The notes beneath the pieces are model-generated. The model did not search any database. It was not told the DNA's origin and worked only from the letters and a program-made list of their open reading frames with translations. This document shows positions 50,346 through 59,870 of a stretch of DNA of 64,000 nucleotides, piece after piece. How positions within the stretch are numbered: position 1 is the first letter of the stretch; each line of letters begins with the position of its first letter. The stretch covers positions 219,807-283,806 of the forward strand of contig NZ_VEWK01000005.1 in assembly GCF_006376675.1 (NCBI RefSeq), given 5' to 3'. This stretch comes from Brucella pecoris (GTDB lineage Bacteria; Pseudomonadota; Alphaproteobacteria; Rhizobiales; Rhizobiaceae). The position numbers and the translations under genes were made by a program.

Positions 50346-51077
50346 TTATTTCGTTTCAATAAAACGTTTTTCCGTGCCGTCGATTACGATGGCCGAAAGC
50401 TGACCGCTTTTCCATGCATATGTATCGAGATTAACCCTGTTGGGCTGAATGTCGATAGCGCTTTGTGGCGTATGCCCGTGGACGATGACCTTTTCGAAAG
50501 GTTCGATCCATTTGAGGAAAGCTGTGCGGATCCAGATCAGTTCTTCAGGGTCTTGTGCATCAAGTGGCATTGCAGGGTTGATGCCTGCGTGACAGAAAAA
50601 GAAGTCACCGAAAGTGACCGAGCGCGGCATGGCGCGAATGAAGTCGATGTGGTCTTGCGGGACGGCGCTGACAAGCGCGGTATGGCCTCGGCGGGCCGAA
50701 TCCGGATCAGCAAAATCAATGTCTGCGCCGTAAGAAAGAGCTGTGTCGACGCCGCCATGTAGTGCGAATACGCCTGCTACGTCAGCAGTTGCGAGATAGG
50801 TAAGAAAGCCGTCATCGTGATTGCCAAGCAGAGAAATTATGCGCTGATCCCGATGCGACGCATCAATCAGGAAATCCAGCACGTCCTTTGAGTCCGGGCC
50901 GCGATCAATATAGTCACCAAGGTGAATGATGCGCCAATCGTGAACAGGGCGATGGTCAAGGTCGGCCCGGATGAGCCCATGCATGTCCTGCAGCAAGTCG
51001 AGGCGGCCATGCACGTCCCCAATGGCATAAAGGCGGATATCGTCCGGCCCTTTTGCATCCTTGAAAACTACGCTCAT
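50346..51077 (-). CDS. serine/threonine-type metallophosphoesterase (PPP family)
   Basis: 243 residues. All PPP signatures are present: YAIGDVHGRLDLL (GDxHG), HLGDYIDRGPDSKDVL (GDxxDRG), LLGNHDDGF (GNHD), HAGINP and VIVHGHTP. Dinuclear-metal phosphatase acting on phosphoproteins or small phosphate esters such as Ap4A; the two cannot be told apart here. Its start overlaps the stop of the FCD regulator gene by four bases. Confidence 0.9.
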   Translation of the reverse strand: MSVVFKDAKGPDDIRLYAIGDVHGRLDLLQDMHGLIRADLDHRPVHDWRIIHLGDYIDRGPDSKDVLDFLIDASHRDQRIISLLGNHDDGFLTYLATADVAGVFALHGGVDTALSYGADIDFADPDSARRGHTALVSAVPQDHIDFIRAMPRSVTFGDFFFCHAGINPAMPLDAQDPEELIWIRTAFLKWIEPFEKVIVHGHTPQSAIDIQPNRVNLDTYAWKSGQLSAIVIDGTEKRFIETK

Positions 51078-51907
51078 TGGCTGTCATCTTCCTTTGTGTC
51101 TTTACCTGTCTTCACACCAACCCGCTGACGATAACGCAGGCGCGAGACACGTTCGCGTTCTTCGTGAAGCTCGCGATCATGGGTTGCCTGTTCCACGAAA
51201 CGAATGTGCTTTTGGACAGCTTCGCGGGCAGCCTGCGGATTGCCGGCCATGACGGCATCGTAAATGGCGCGATGCTGCGACAGAAACATGTCGGCGACGC
51301 CGGGATAGCTATATATGAGGCTACGATTATAGAATACGCCATCCTTGAGAAGCTGGTAACAGGAGCGCAATGTATGCAGCAGCACAATGTTGTGAGCTGC
51401 TTCGCCGACTGCATTGTGCAATTCCACATCAAGGCGCGCCTCGGTGTCGAAGTCACTGACGCCGTGAGCTTTTTCCATAGCATCCATGATTTCGGTCAGT
51501 AGCGCCTTGTCAGCCGGTGTGGCCCGAAGGGCGGCATATTCCGCTGCAATACTTTCGATTTCGCGGCGGTATTCGAGATAATCTGCGGTCGCCTTGCGGT
51601 GATCGGCAAAAAGCTTCACCACGGGCGCGCTGAATACCTGTCCGATGACATCTGCAACGAATGTGCCGCCACCGTGACGGGAGATCAGCAGTTCCGCTGT
51701 CTCAAGTCTCTTGAGAGCGTCGCGCAATATCGGGCGGGAAATGTCGAACTGGCGCGCCAGTTCGCGCTCGCCTGGAAGCCGGTCGCCTCCGCGCAGAACG
51801 CCTTCCAGGATAAGCGTTTCGATCTGGTGCACGACGTCGTCTGCCGTGCGGCTTGCCTGTATGCGGGAAAAAATCGTTTCGGCCATGCCGTCTGAAGCCC
51901 TCTCCAT
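51074..51907 (-). CDS. FadR-type GntR regulator (FCD domain)
   Basis: 277 residues from ATG 51907; ATG 51886 (MAETIFSRIQASRT) is an alternative. HTH: ADDVVHQIETLILEGVLRGG, RLPGERELARQFDISRPILR; FCD domain with metal-binding D/H residues in RLDVELHNAVGEAAHN and HRAIYDAVMAGNPQAAREAV. Coupled to the phosphatase gene. Regulators of this class often control lactate, glycolate or sugar-acid genes, and glcDEF is 1.7 kb away on the other strand behind a palindrome, a possible but unproven target. Confidence 0.9.
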   Translation of the reverse strand: MERASDGMAETIFSRIQASRTADDVVHQIETLILEGVLRGGDRLPGERELARQFDISRPILRDALKRLETAELLISRHGGGTFVADVIGQVFSAPVVKLFADHRKATADYLEYRREIESIAAEYAALRATPADKALLTEIMDAMEKAHGVSDFDTEARLDVELHNAVGEAAHNIVLLHTLRSCYQLLKDGVFYNRSLIYSYPGVADMFLSQHRAIYDAVMAGNPQAAREAVQKHIRFVEQATHDRELHEERERVSRLRYRQRVGVKTGKDTKEDDSQ

Positions 51908-52016
51908 AACGGCGGCAAAGTAGCCTTTAGCCCGATGCCCGGCAACGGAATATATTGGAAATGAAAGCCCGGTCGACGATGCAACCAGGCTTCCTGAACA
52001 TATTTCTGAAGAATGA

Positions 52017-52307
52017 TCAGGCTTTTTTGCGCCTGCGTGTTGCAACGAGCACGAAAAGCCCAGCAACAACGCCGTACATCGCCCATTTGAACGGGAGTGC
52101 GTCCGCGGTCTCGCTGCGGATCGGGAGCACAGTCACCGTGCCGGGACGGCTTTCGACGCCCGACTTGCCTTCGGCTTTGGCCTGTTCGATCTGCTGCGGG
52201 GATACAACCCATTCGGCGCCGCGCGATTTGTCATAAAACATGAAGCCGCAGCCGACGATAACGGCAACGATGATTGCTAGAATAAGGCGTACAGGTGTGT
52301 TCATCAT
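52017..52307 (-). CDS. hypothetical protein with two membrane helices
   Basis: 96 residues from ATG 52307, five bases after AGGA. N-terminal helix TPVRLILAIIVAVIVGCGFM, an acidic and polar periplasmic stretch (SPQQIEQAKAEGKSG), a second helix AMYGVVAGLFVLVATRRRKK. Not recognised. Lies between the FCD regulator and a LysR gene on the same strand. Confidence 0.65.
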   Translation of the reverse strand: MMNTPVRLILAIIVAVIVGCGFMFYDKSRGAEWVVSPQQIEQAKAEGKSGVESRPGTVTVLPIRSETADALPFKWAMYGVVAGLFVLVATRRRKKA

Positions 52308-52468
52308 TTTTCCTAGGAAATCGGAACAATAGGGAGGTGTCGTCCGATTCGCTTGAATAACGGATTGCGGGAAAGCTAAGTCTTTTAGAATCAAAAGCTT
52401 AGTCAGCTTTATATGCTGGCGCGCTAATGTAGCGTGCGTGGCTTATTAACCGACGAACGAAAGCCAGT

Positions 52469-53398
52469 CTATTTTCTTGTCGCTTCGTGTGGAGATGCGC
52501 CGCTCTCCCAATAGGGAACAGGACCGTAAAGATCGGCCAGATAGTCTATGAACAGTCTGACTTTTGCCGGGAGGAACTGTTTTGATGGATAGACGGCATG
52601 AATTGCAACGTTGCGAGAAGCGGCGTAGTCGGGGAGCACTTGTACCAGCTTGCCTGCTGCCAGTTCCGGGCCGATATCCCATGTCGAGCGTTGCGCGATA
52701 CCGAGGCCTGCCAATACTGCTTCGCGCACCATTTCACTGGAATTGGTTTGCAGTGGACCCACCGGGCGTATGACAATTGGACCCTTCGGCCCTTCCAGTC
52801 GCCAGGGGTCGTTGTTGTGGGGGGCTAGACAGATGTGATCCTGTAAATCCTCAATCGTCTGTGGTGTGCCGCGTTCCGCGATATAGCCAGGGGAAGCAAC
52901 GAGGATACGACGCACGGGGGCGAGACGGCGTGCGACGAGAGTTGAATCGGAAAGTTCTGCAATACGGATAGCAAGATCGTAACCGTCGCCGATAATGTCG
53001 ACCATCTCGTCGGTGAGTTGCATATTGACGGTAAGATCGGCATTAGCGCGCATGAATGGCACGAGATAGGGCGCAATGTGCATCCGGCCGAAGGTGGTCG
53101 GAGCTGAAATTTTCAGGGTACCGCGCGCATCGGCGGAACGGCGGGCGACAAAGGCTTCCGCTTCTTCGATGTTGGAGAGAATGGCCAGAACCCGCTCATG
53201 ATAACCTTGACCGGCCTCGGTAAGCGCGATCTGGCGGGTTGTGCGTTGCAACAGTCGGGTTCCGAGTCGCTCTTCCAGTCGCCCGAGGCGTTTCGAAACG
53301 ACTGCAGGCGAAAGACCCAGATCGCGAGCGGCTGCCGACATGCTGCCCGTTGCCACGACGCGGGCAAAGATTTCCATATCTGCCAGGCTGCTCATCAT
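52469..53398 (-). CDS. LysR-family regulator (CrgA-like)
   Basis: 309 residues. HTH ADMEIFARVVATGSMSAAAR and GLSPAVVSKRLGRLEERLG; effector domain with GTLKISAPTTFGRMHIAPYL typical of the CrgA/YhjC group. It is divergent from glcDEF with 199 bases between the starts, so it could regulate that operon, though the palindrome there looks more GntR-like. Confidence 0.9.
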   Translation of the reverse strand: MMSSLADMEIFARVVATGSMSAAARDLGLSPAVVSKRLGRLEERLGTRLLQRTTRQIALTEAGQGYHERVLAILSNIEEAEAFVARRSADARGTLKISAPTTFGRMHIAPYLVPFMRANADLTVNMQLTDEMVDIIGDGYDLAIRIAELSDSTLVARRLAPVRRILVASPGYIAERGTPQTIEDLQDHICLAPHNNDPWRLEGPKGPIVIRPVGPLQTNSSEMVREAVLAGLGIAQRSTWDIGPELAAGKLVQVLPDYAASRNVAIHAVYPSKQFLPAKVRLFIDYLADLYGPVPYWESGASPHEATRK

Positions 53399-53522
53399 GT
53401 TCTGTTATCTCACTCCCTGCCGTGCTTTTGCTAAAGCGTTGGGTTTTAAAGCATCTAGCCGAGCGCTGGGAAACTAGGCAAGCAATTATGCCGCAGTGTG
53501 GAAACTGTTTAACCGCCGACTA

Positions 53523-53547
53523 AAGTGGTAAAAATGATTTACCACTT
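53523..53547. promoter_or_regulatory. perfect palindrome upstream of glcD
   Basis: AAGTGGTAAA (53523-53532), centre AATGA, TTTACCACTT (53538-53547); 10-bp arms, exact. It ends 50 bases before the glcD start. TGGT/ACCA half sites suit FadR-type GntR regulators, although the spacing is wider than in FadR or GlcC sites. Confidence 0.6.
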
Positions 53548-53597
53548 GACGAAAATGATCCTGAGTGCACTTTGATCACATAGTGGTGGAGGAAAAA

Positions 53598-55094
53598 ATG
53601 AGCGGACTCATCATGCCTGAGCCGGACGCGTCCGTCATGCAGCGACGCGAGCAGATCGTGGATGATCTGCGCGGCATCGTGCCAGGCGAGGGCGTGGTCG
53701 ATACAGTCAACGCAATGCGGGTATTCGAGAGCGATGGCCTGACGGCGCACCGCTCACTGCCTCTGGTAGTCGTGCTGCCGGAAACGGTTGATCAAGTCTC
53801 GCAGGTTTTGCGTTATTGTTACGAGAACGGCATTCGTGTTGTGCCGCGTGGCGCTGGCACATCGCTGTCCGGCGGCTCCATGCCGTTGCAGGATGCGGTC
53901 TTGCTTGGCCTGTCGCGTTTCAATCGTATTCTCGAAATCGATTATCCGAACCGCGTTGCCGTGGTGCAACCCGGCGTGACCAATCTCGGTATTACCAAAG
54001 CCGTGGAACATGAGGGCTTTTATTATGCGCCCGATCCGTCGTCGCAGATTGCCTGTTCTATTGGCGGTAATGTCGCCGAAAATGCCGGTGGCGTGCATTG
54101 TCTCAAATACGGTTTGACTGCGAATAATGTGCTCGGCATTGAAATGGTGCTGATCACCGGCGAGGTGCTGCGCCTTGGCGGCAAGCATCTTGACAGTGAA
54201 GGCTACGATCTTTTGGGACTGATGACCGGATCGGAAGGCCTGCTCGGCGTCGTGACGGAAATCACGGTGCGCATTTTGCAAAAGCCGGAAACGGCGCGCG
54301 CCGTCATGGTCGGTTTTCCATCCAGCGAACAGGCCGGCCAATGCGTGGCCGATATTATCGGCGCAGGCATTATTCCTGGCGGGATGGAGATGATGGACCG
54401 ACCCGCTATCAAAGCGGCAGAGGATTTTGTCCGCGTCGGCTATCCGCTCGATGTCGAAGCGCTGCTGATCGTCGAACTCGACGGCCCTCCGGTGGAAGTC
54501 GATCACCTGATCAGCCGGGTCGAAGCACTGGCACTGCAAAATGGCTCCACCACCTGTATCCTGTCGCAGTCGGAAGAACAGCGTCTTGCTTTCTGGGCCG
54601 GGCGCAAGGCGGCATTCCCGGCGGTGGGGCGCATTTCGCCCGACTATTTGTGTATGGACGGCACTATTCCGCGCAAAGAGCTGCCACGTGTTCTGTCGGG
54701 CATGCGCGAACTTTCGGAAAAGTACGGGTTGCGCGTCGCCAATGTGTTCCACGCGGGCGATGGTAATCTGCATCCGCTCATTCTTTACGATGCGAATATT
54801 CCGGGCGAATTGGAAGCGGCAGAAGATTTCGGCGCCGATATTTTGCGTCTTTGCGTAAAGGTTGGCGGGGTTCTAACGGGCGAGCACGGCGTCGGCATTG
54901 AAAAGCGGGATCTGATGCCGGAAATGTTCAACGACATTGATCTCGACCAGCAGATGCGCGTCAAATGTGCTTTCGATGCCAAACATCTGCTTAATCCTGG
55001 CAAAGTCTTTCCGCAATTGCGCCGCTGCGCTGAGCTTGGCCGTATGCATGTGCATCGCGGCGAGCTGGCGTTCCCGGATCTTCCCCGTTTCTAA
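53598..55094 (+). CDS. glcD: glycolate oxidase FAD-linked subunit GlcD
   Basis: 498 residues from ATG 53598, with GGAGGAAAAA upstream. PCMH FAD domain: GIRVVPRGAGTSLSGGSMPL (about residue 90), YAPDPSSQIACSIGGNVAEN (about 145). C-terminal catalytic region VFHAGDGNLHPLILYD and GEHGVGIEKRDLM. Oxidises glycolate (or D-lactate) to glyoxylate as part of the GlcDEF membrane complex, passing electrons to the quinone pool. Confidence 0.95.
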   Translation: MSGLIMPEPDASVMQRREQIVDDLRGIVPGEGVVDTVNAMRVFESDGLTAHRSLPLVVVLPETVDQVSQVLRYCYENGIRVVPRGAGTSLSGGSMPLQDAVLLGLSRFNRILEIDYPNRVAVVQPGVTNLGITKAVEHEGFYYAPDPSSQIACSIGGNVAENAGGVHCLKYGLTANNVLGIEMVLITGEVLRLGGKHLDSEGYDLLGLMTGSEGLLGVVTEITVRILQKPETARAVMVGFPSSEQAGQCVADIIGAGIIPGGMEMMDRPAIKAAEDFVRVGYPLDVEALLIVELDGPPVEVDHLISRVEALALQNGSTTCILSQSEEQRLAFWAGRKAAFPAVGRISPDYLCMDGTIPRKELPRVLSGMRELSEKYGLRVANVFHAGDGNLHPLILYDANIPGELEAAEDFGADILRLCVKVGGVLTGEHGVGIEKRDLMPEMFNDIDLDQQMRVKCAFDAKHLLNPGKVFPQLRRCAELGRMHVHRGELAFPDLPRF

Positions 55095-55106
55095 TCTGTG
55101 GTTACG

Positions 55107-56342
55107 ATGATGAGTGATACAAATATCTTTAAGCCGCAGGACGAAGCAGGTGTTCTGGATGTCGTGCAGGACGCACTGGCCAGTTCTACGCCGCTTGAAA
55201 TCATCGGCCACGGCTCTAAGCGCGGTATCGGCCATCGGGTCGATGCGGGCCGCATACTGGACGTGTCGCGACTTGCGGGCGTGACATTGTATGAGCCGGA
55301 TGAATTGGTGCTCTCGGCAAAGGCCGGAACGCCGATGGTCGAGATCGAGAAGCTCTTGGCCGATAACAATCAGTGCTTTCATTTCGAGCCGATGGATTAC
55401 GGTCCGCTGCTGACGGGCGAGGGCGGTCGCGGTACGATCGGCGGTGCGCTTGCGGCCAATCTGTCCGGTCCGCGCCGCCTGAAGGCAGGTGCTGCGCGTG
55501 ACCATGTACTTGGCGTGCGCGTTGTGTCCGGACGTGGCGAATTGTTCAAATCCGGCGGCCGCGTGGTCAAGAACGTGACGGGTTATGACTTGTCCAAGAG
55601 CATGGCCAATTCCTGGGGCACACTGGGCGTTGCCACTGAAGTCACCTTCAAGGTTCTGCCGAAGCCGGAAACGGCCGCGACGCTTGCCGTGCGCGGGCTG
55701 ACGGACGAGCAGGCGGCGCGCGTCATGGCCATGGCGATGGGATCGCGCGAGGAGGTCGCTTCCGCAGCACATCTGCCGCCGACGGTTGCCAATCGCTTTC
55801 TTGATGGAAAGCTCGGTTGGGAGGCGGCGACCGTGTTGCGGCTTGAGGGCTTTGCGCCTTCGGTCGAACATCGCAGTCGCCAATTGCAGGCGCTGTTGAG
55901 CCAGTCCGGCGTGGTCGAAGTACTGGACGGGGCACAATCGCAACAGCTCTGGCGCGAGGTGCGTGATGTCCTGCCTTACGCCAGTGCGGGCGATAATCGC
56001 GCCGTCTGGCGTGTTTCGATGACGCCGATGCAGAGCTGGCGCATGGTGGATGAGTTCCGCCGTCATGCGGGTGTCGACGCCTATTATGACTGGCAGGGCG
56101 GACTGATCTGGATGCGAATGGAAGCAGCCGAGGAAGCACAGATTCTGCGCAAGCTGATTGCCAAATATGGCGGCGGCCATGCCACGCTGGTACGTGCGCC
56201 GGAGACGATCCGCGCCAGCATCGAAGTGTTTGAGCCGCAGCCTGCGGCGCTAGCGGCATTGTCGCAGCGATTGAAGCAACAATTTGACCCGGAAAACATT
56301 CTCAATCCGGGACGTATGCATCCCCATCAGGTTGGAGCGTGA
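55107..56342 (+). CDS. glcE: glycolate oxidase subunit GlcE
   Basis: 411 residues from ATG 55107 (GTG 55098 also in frame). A second, shorter FAD-binding subunit: LEIIGHGSKRGIGHRVDAGR, GRGTIGGALAANLSGPRRLK and VKNVTGYDLSKSMANSWGTL are the GlcE motifs. Thirteen bases after glcD and four before glcF, so one operon. Confidence 0.95.
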   Translation: MMSDTNIFKPQDEAGVLDVVQDALASSTPLEIIGHGSKRGIGHRVDAGRILDVSRLAGVTLYEPDELVLSAKAGTPMVEIEKLLADNNQCFHFEPMDYGPLLTGEGGRGTIGGALAANLSGPRRLKAGAARDHVLGVRVVSGRGELFKSGGRVVKNVTGYDLSKSMANSWGTLGVATEVTFKVLPKPETAATLAVRGLTDEQAARVMAMAMGSREEVASAAHLPPTVANRFLDGKLGWEAATVLRLEGFAPSVEHRSRQLQALLSQSGVVEVLDGAQSQQLWREVRDVLPYASAGDNRAVWRVSMTPMQSWRMVDEFRRHAGVDAYYDWQGGLIWMRMEAAEEAQILRKLIAKYGGGHATLVRAPETIRASIEVFEPQPAALAALSQRLKQQFDPENILNPGRMHPHQVGA

Positions 56343-56346
56343 CGCC

Positions 56347-57654
56347 ATGCAGACCCATTTCAGCACCGACCAACTGCGCGATCCTGGCGTCAACGAAGCC
56401 GAAAAAATCCTGCGCAAATGCGTGCATTGCGGCTTTTGCACCGCCACATGCCCGACCTATGTGACGCTGGGCAATGAACTCGATAGCCCTCGTGGACGCA
56501 TTTACCTGATCAAGGACATGCTGGAAAACGGTCGTCCGGCGGATGAGGAAATTGTGCGCCATGTCGACCGCTGCCTGTCGTGTCTCTCCTGCATGACGAC
56601 CTGTCCTTCGGGCGTCAATTACATGCATCTGGTCGATCATGCCCGCGCGCATATCGAGAAAACTTACAAGCGTCCGTTTATGAACCGCTTTCTGCGCGGA
56701 GTGCTGGCGCGAGTGCTGCCCTATCCGGGCCGTTTCCGTGCGGCGCTGAAATTGGCAAAGCTGGGCAAACCGTTCGCTCCGCTTTTTCGCAAGAGCGCGG
56801 CTTTGAAACCCATGGCGGCCATGCTTGATTTGGCGCCGCAAAACCTGCCAGCCGCAGTTCCTATTGAAACCGTCAGCGCCGCCAAGGGCCAAAAGCGTGG
56901 TCGCGTGGCGATCCTCAACGGCTGCGCGCAGCCGGTGCTCAATCCGGGTATCAATGCCGCGACCTTGCGCCTTTTGAACCGCTTCGGCATCGAAGTGGTG
57001 ACGCCGAAGGGCGAAGGTTGCTGCGGTTCGCTGGTTCACCATATGGGCCGCGAAGAACAGGCGCTTGAACAGGCGCGGCACAATGTCGACGTCTGGACGC
57101 GCGAGATCGAAGCGGGCGGTCTCGATGCGATCATCGTCACGGCGTCTGGCTGCGGTACGACGATCAAGGATTACGGCCATATGCTGCGGCTCGATCCGAC
57201 CTATAAGGACAAGGCCGCGCGCGTGTCGTCGCTGGCAAAGGATATTACCGAGTATCTGGTCGGCATCGATTTGCCGGAACCCGATGCGCCGCAGGCGCTG
57301 ACGGTCGCCTATCACTCGGCCTGCTCGATGCAGCATGGGCAGAAAATCGTGCGACAGCCGAAGGACCTGCTCTCAAAGGCGGGGTTTACGGTAAAGGAGC
57401 CGTTGGAAGGGCATCTGTGTTGCGGATCAGCAGGCACCTACAACATCATGCAGCCGGAAATCGCCACCAAACTGCGCGACCGCAAGGTGAAGAATATCGA
57501 GGCAACGGGTGCCGCCCTCATCGCAACGGGCAATATCGGTTGCATGACCCAGATCGCCACCGGCAGCAAATTGCCGATTGTGCATACGGTGGAATTGATC
57601 GATTGGGCTTATGGCGGGCCGATGCCACAAAGACTGTCGCAAATCGCGGCCTGA
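56347..57654 (+). CDS. glcF: glycolate oxidase iron-sulfur subunit GlcF
   Basis: 435 residues from ATG 56347. Two 4Fe-4S ligand sets CVHCGFCTATCP (about residue 22) and CLSCLSCMTTCPSG (about 73), followed by two CCG domains (GEGCCGSLVHHMG and GHLCCGSAGTYN). Carries electrons from GlcDE to quinone. Last gene before a strong terminator. Confidence 0.96.
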   Translation: MQTHFSTDQLRDPGVNEAEKILRKCVHCGFCTATCPTYVTLGNELDSPRGRIYLIKDMLENGRPADEEIVRHVDRCLSCLSCMTTCPSGVNYMHLVDHARAHIEKTYKRPFMNRFLRGVLARVLPYPGRFRAALKLAKLGKPFAPLFRKSAALKPMAAMLDLAPQNLPAAVPIETVSAAKGQKRGRVAILNGCAQPVLNPGINAATLRLLNRFGIEVVTPKGEGCCGSLVHHMGREEQALEQARHNVDVWTREIEAGGLDAIIVTASGCGTTIKDYGHMLRLDPTYKDKAARVSSLAKDITEYLVGIDLPEPDAPQALTVAYHSACSMQHGQKIVRQPKDLLSKAGFTVKEPLEGHLCCGSAGTYNIMQPEIATKLRDRKVKNIEATGAALIATGNIGCMTQIATGSKLPIVHTVELIDWAYGGPMPQRLSQIAA

Positions 57655-57660
57655 AAATAG

Positions 57661-57688
57661 AAAAGCCGGGCAATTGCCCGGCTTTTTT
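57661..57688. terminator. bidirectional terminator after glcDEF
   Basis: AAAAGCCGGGC-AATT-GCCCGGCTTTTTT, a perfect palindrome serving glcF and the convergent aldo/keto reductase gene. Confidence 0.93.
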
Positions 57689-57704
57689 GTTCATGCGTGT
57701 CGGT

Positions 57705-58535
57705 TCAACCTGCCGAGAAGGTCGCAGGGTTCGGGCCAATACGCCCGTCGGTTTTGTCCAGCTTGGTGATGGCATCGTGATCGGTACCATTGAGGCTGAA
57801 ATCGAAGACCTCAAAATTTTCCTTGATACGGGCAGGCGTGACCGATTTCGGAATGACGATATTGCCGGTCTCGATGTGCCAGCGCAGGATTACCTGCGCG
57901 ACGGACTTGCCGTGCTTCGCTGCAATCGCCTTCAGTTTTTCATCTTCCAGAATCCTGCCTTGTCCCAGCGGGCTCCAGGCTTCGGTGGCGATGTCGTGCT
58001 TGCCATGGAACAGGCGCAGCTCGTCCTGCTGGAATTGCGGATGTAGCTCGATCTGATTGAGAACCGGCGTGACGCCGCTTTCGCTGATAACGCGTTCAAG
58101 ATCGGCGGTACGGAAGTTCGACACGCCGATGGATTTCACGAGGCCATCTTCCTTCAGCTTGATAAAGGCGCGCCAGGTTTCCATGAACAGGTCTTTTGAC
58201 GGCATGGGCCAATGGATCAGATAAAGGTCCACATAGTCCGTGCCGAGCTTTTTCAGACTGGTGTCGAACGCCTTCAGCGTCGTTTCATAGCCTTGTTCGC
58301 TGTTCCAGAGTTTTGTCGTCAGGAAGATGTCGCCGCGCGCAATGCCCGAATTATTGATGGCTTTGCCTGTGCCTTCTTCATTGCCATAGATGGCGGCAGT
58401 GTCGATGTGCCGATAACCTGCTTTCAGCGCTTCGCTGACGGCTGTGACCGCTTCATCATTGCCCACCTGCCAGACACCGTAACCGAGCTGCGGAATGTGA
58501 TTGCCGTCGTTCAGTTTAACCGTCGGTACGGTCAT
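57705..58535 (-). CDS. aldo/keto reductase (DkgA-like)
   Basis: 276 residues, AKR5-type size. The catalytic tetrad is visible: Asp and Tyr in GYRHIDTAAIYGNEE, Lys in LTTKLWN, His in YLIHWPMP. NADPH region IPKSVTPARIKENFEVFDF. Reduces small carbonyls such as 2,5-diketogluconate or methylglyoxal. The 306 bases upstream (58536-58841) hold no gene; they contain the terminator of the next minus-strand gene. Confidence 0.92.
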   Translation of the reverse strand: MTVPTVKLNDGNHIPQLGYGVWQVGNDEAVTAVSEALKAGYRHIDTAAIYGNEEGTGKAINNSGIARGDIFLTTKLWNSEQGYETTLKAFDTSLKKLGTDYVDLYLIHWPMPSKDLFMETWRAFIKLKEDGLVKSIGVSNFRTADLERVISESGVTPVLNQIELHPQFQQDELRLFHGKHDIATEAWSPLGQGRILEDEKLKAIAAKHGKSVAQVILRWHIETGNIVIPKSVTPARIKENFEVFDFSLNGTDHDAITKLDKTDGRIGPNPATFSAG

Positions 58536-58779
58536 GATTTATCCTTTCCCTCCGAAGCATTCTGTACAGGGGCGACCCGTGACGCACAAAAATGCTATTG
58601 ACCTGCGTGCCGGTTCCTTCTCCGGCGCGAACTGCCATCCGGCAGCCCTTCTCATCTTTCTTTGGACTTTGCCATGGTCAGCATATGGGTGTTCGGGGTA
58701 AAAGGAAAAGCCCTTTCAGCTATGTTTGTAAGTCTGCAATCATTCTTTCTGTGCAGAAATTTTGATCTTTTCAGATTTG

Positions 58780-58817
58780 TAAAAACAATACGACCGCCTG
58801 TCGAAGAAGACGGTCGC
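58780..58817 (-). terminator. terminator of the second L,D-transpeptidase gene
   Basis: Minus strand CGACCG (58816-58811), loop, CGGTCG (58796-58791), then TATTGTTTTTAC. Short stem but a clear T-run, 26 bases past the stop. Confidence 0.55.
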
Positions 58818-58841
58818 TAATATCGCGGAAAGATGGCTCGA

Positions 58842-59609
58842 TTAGCGGACAACTACTTTTGCACCAACCGGAACACGCTCATAGAGATCGGTGACGTCCT
58901 CGTTGCGCATGCGGATGCAGCCGGAAGACATCGCCTTGCCGATAGTCCATGGCTGGTTGGTGCCATGGATGCGGTAGAGCGTCGATCCGAGATAAAGCGC
59001 GCGTGCGCCAAGCGGATTGTTGATGCCGCCATCCATTCGAGCGGGCAGAATGCGGCCTTTTCGGCGCTCGCGCGCGATCATTTCCTTCGGAGGTGTCCAG
59101 GTCGGCCATTCAGCCTTGCGGCTGATGCGCTGCGAACCCTTCCAACTGAAACCCTGCTTGCCGACGCCGACACCATATCGCATTGCTTTGCCGCCGGATT
59201 GAACGAGATAAAGGAAGCGCTTGCCTGTATCGATGACGATAGTCCCCGGCTTTTCACTACCGGAATAGGAAACCGTCTGCGGCAGGTATGCAGGATCAAT
59301 CTGGTTCTTTCGCACTGTATTGGCTGGGTTCGCTGCGGGGCGCTGATAAGAAACCTGGCGGTAGCTCGATTTAGCTTTTTGTTTCTGCTTACCGGCAACA
59401 CGTGGCGCTGGCTGTAGAGATTGCGGTGCAGCCCTCATGCGGGCAGGCTGTCCATGCAATTGCGCTACCCATGGAGCGGAAAGATCAGGGCTTACACGTA
59501 CTGGCGGCAGAGTGGCATAGCGATCATTGGCAAACGCCATACCCGTGCTGACGATGGAAACGGCAATCGCTGCAAGCGATCCGATTAAAAGAAGATGACG
59601 TGGTTTCAT
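58842..59609 (-). CDS. L,D-transpeptidase (YkuD), secreted
   Basis: 255 residues from ATG 59609, giving a normal signal peptide (HLLLIGSLAAIAVSIVSTGM then AFA). A basic, proline/glutamine-rich linker (about 45-95) precedes the YkuD domain with TIVIDTGKRFLYLV, YRIHGTNQPW and AMSSGCIRM (Cys231). Same family as the Tat lipoprotein at 42305, with YkuD domains alike over most of their length (e.g. RYG(V/I)GVG, NPLGARA). Confidence 0.92.
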   Translation of the reverse strand: MKPRHLLLIGSLAAIAVSIVSTGMAFANDRYATLPPVRVSPDLSAPWVAQLHGQPARMRAAPQSLQPAPRVAGKQKQKAKSSYRQVSYQRPAANPANTVRKNQIDPAYLPQTVSYSGSEKPGTIVIDTGKRFLYLVQSGGKAMRYGVGVGKQGFSWKGSQRISRKAEWPTWTPPKEMIARERRKGRILPARMDGGINNPLGARALYLGSTLYRIHGTNQPWTIGKAMSSGCIRMRNEDVTDLYERVPVGAKVVVR

Positions 59610-59870
59610 AATCCAGATCCGTCTCTTTTGCGCCATCATCCCGATTGCTTTATCGGTCTGGGTCCATTGGCGCGGTTGCCGACTGCGGCTCCTGACACGT
59701 CTTGTCAGGAGAACAGCCCTCAATTTCATGATGGGATTGTGCGCCCCAATGGAATCGTAAAGGTAAATTTCGGTCGCGTGTTTCGTCTGATGACCCCTCC
59801 AATTAAAGTTGTGGTTAGTGTCAGGTTGCGCGACATAATTAAGAATGGATGAAGCTAGGGAGGTGGCACA

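Noticed and set aside
54873..56180. 435-residue minus-strand frame antisense to glcD/glcE
   Set aside because: Shadow frame produced by GC-rich codon use; the sense strand encodes well-recognised GlcD and GlcE.
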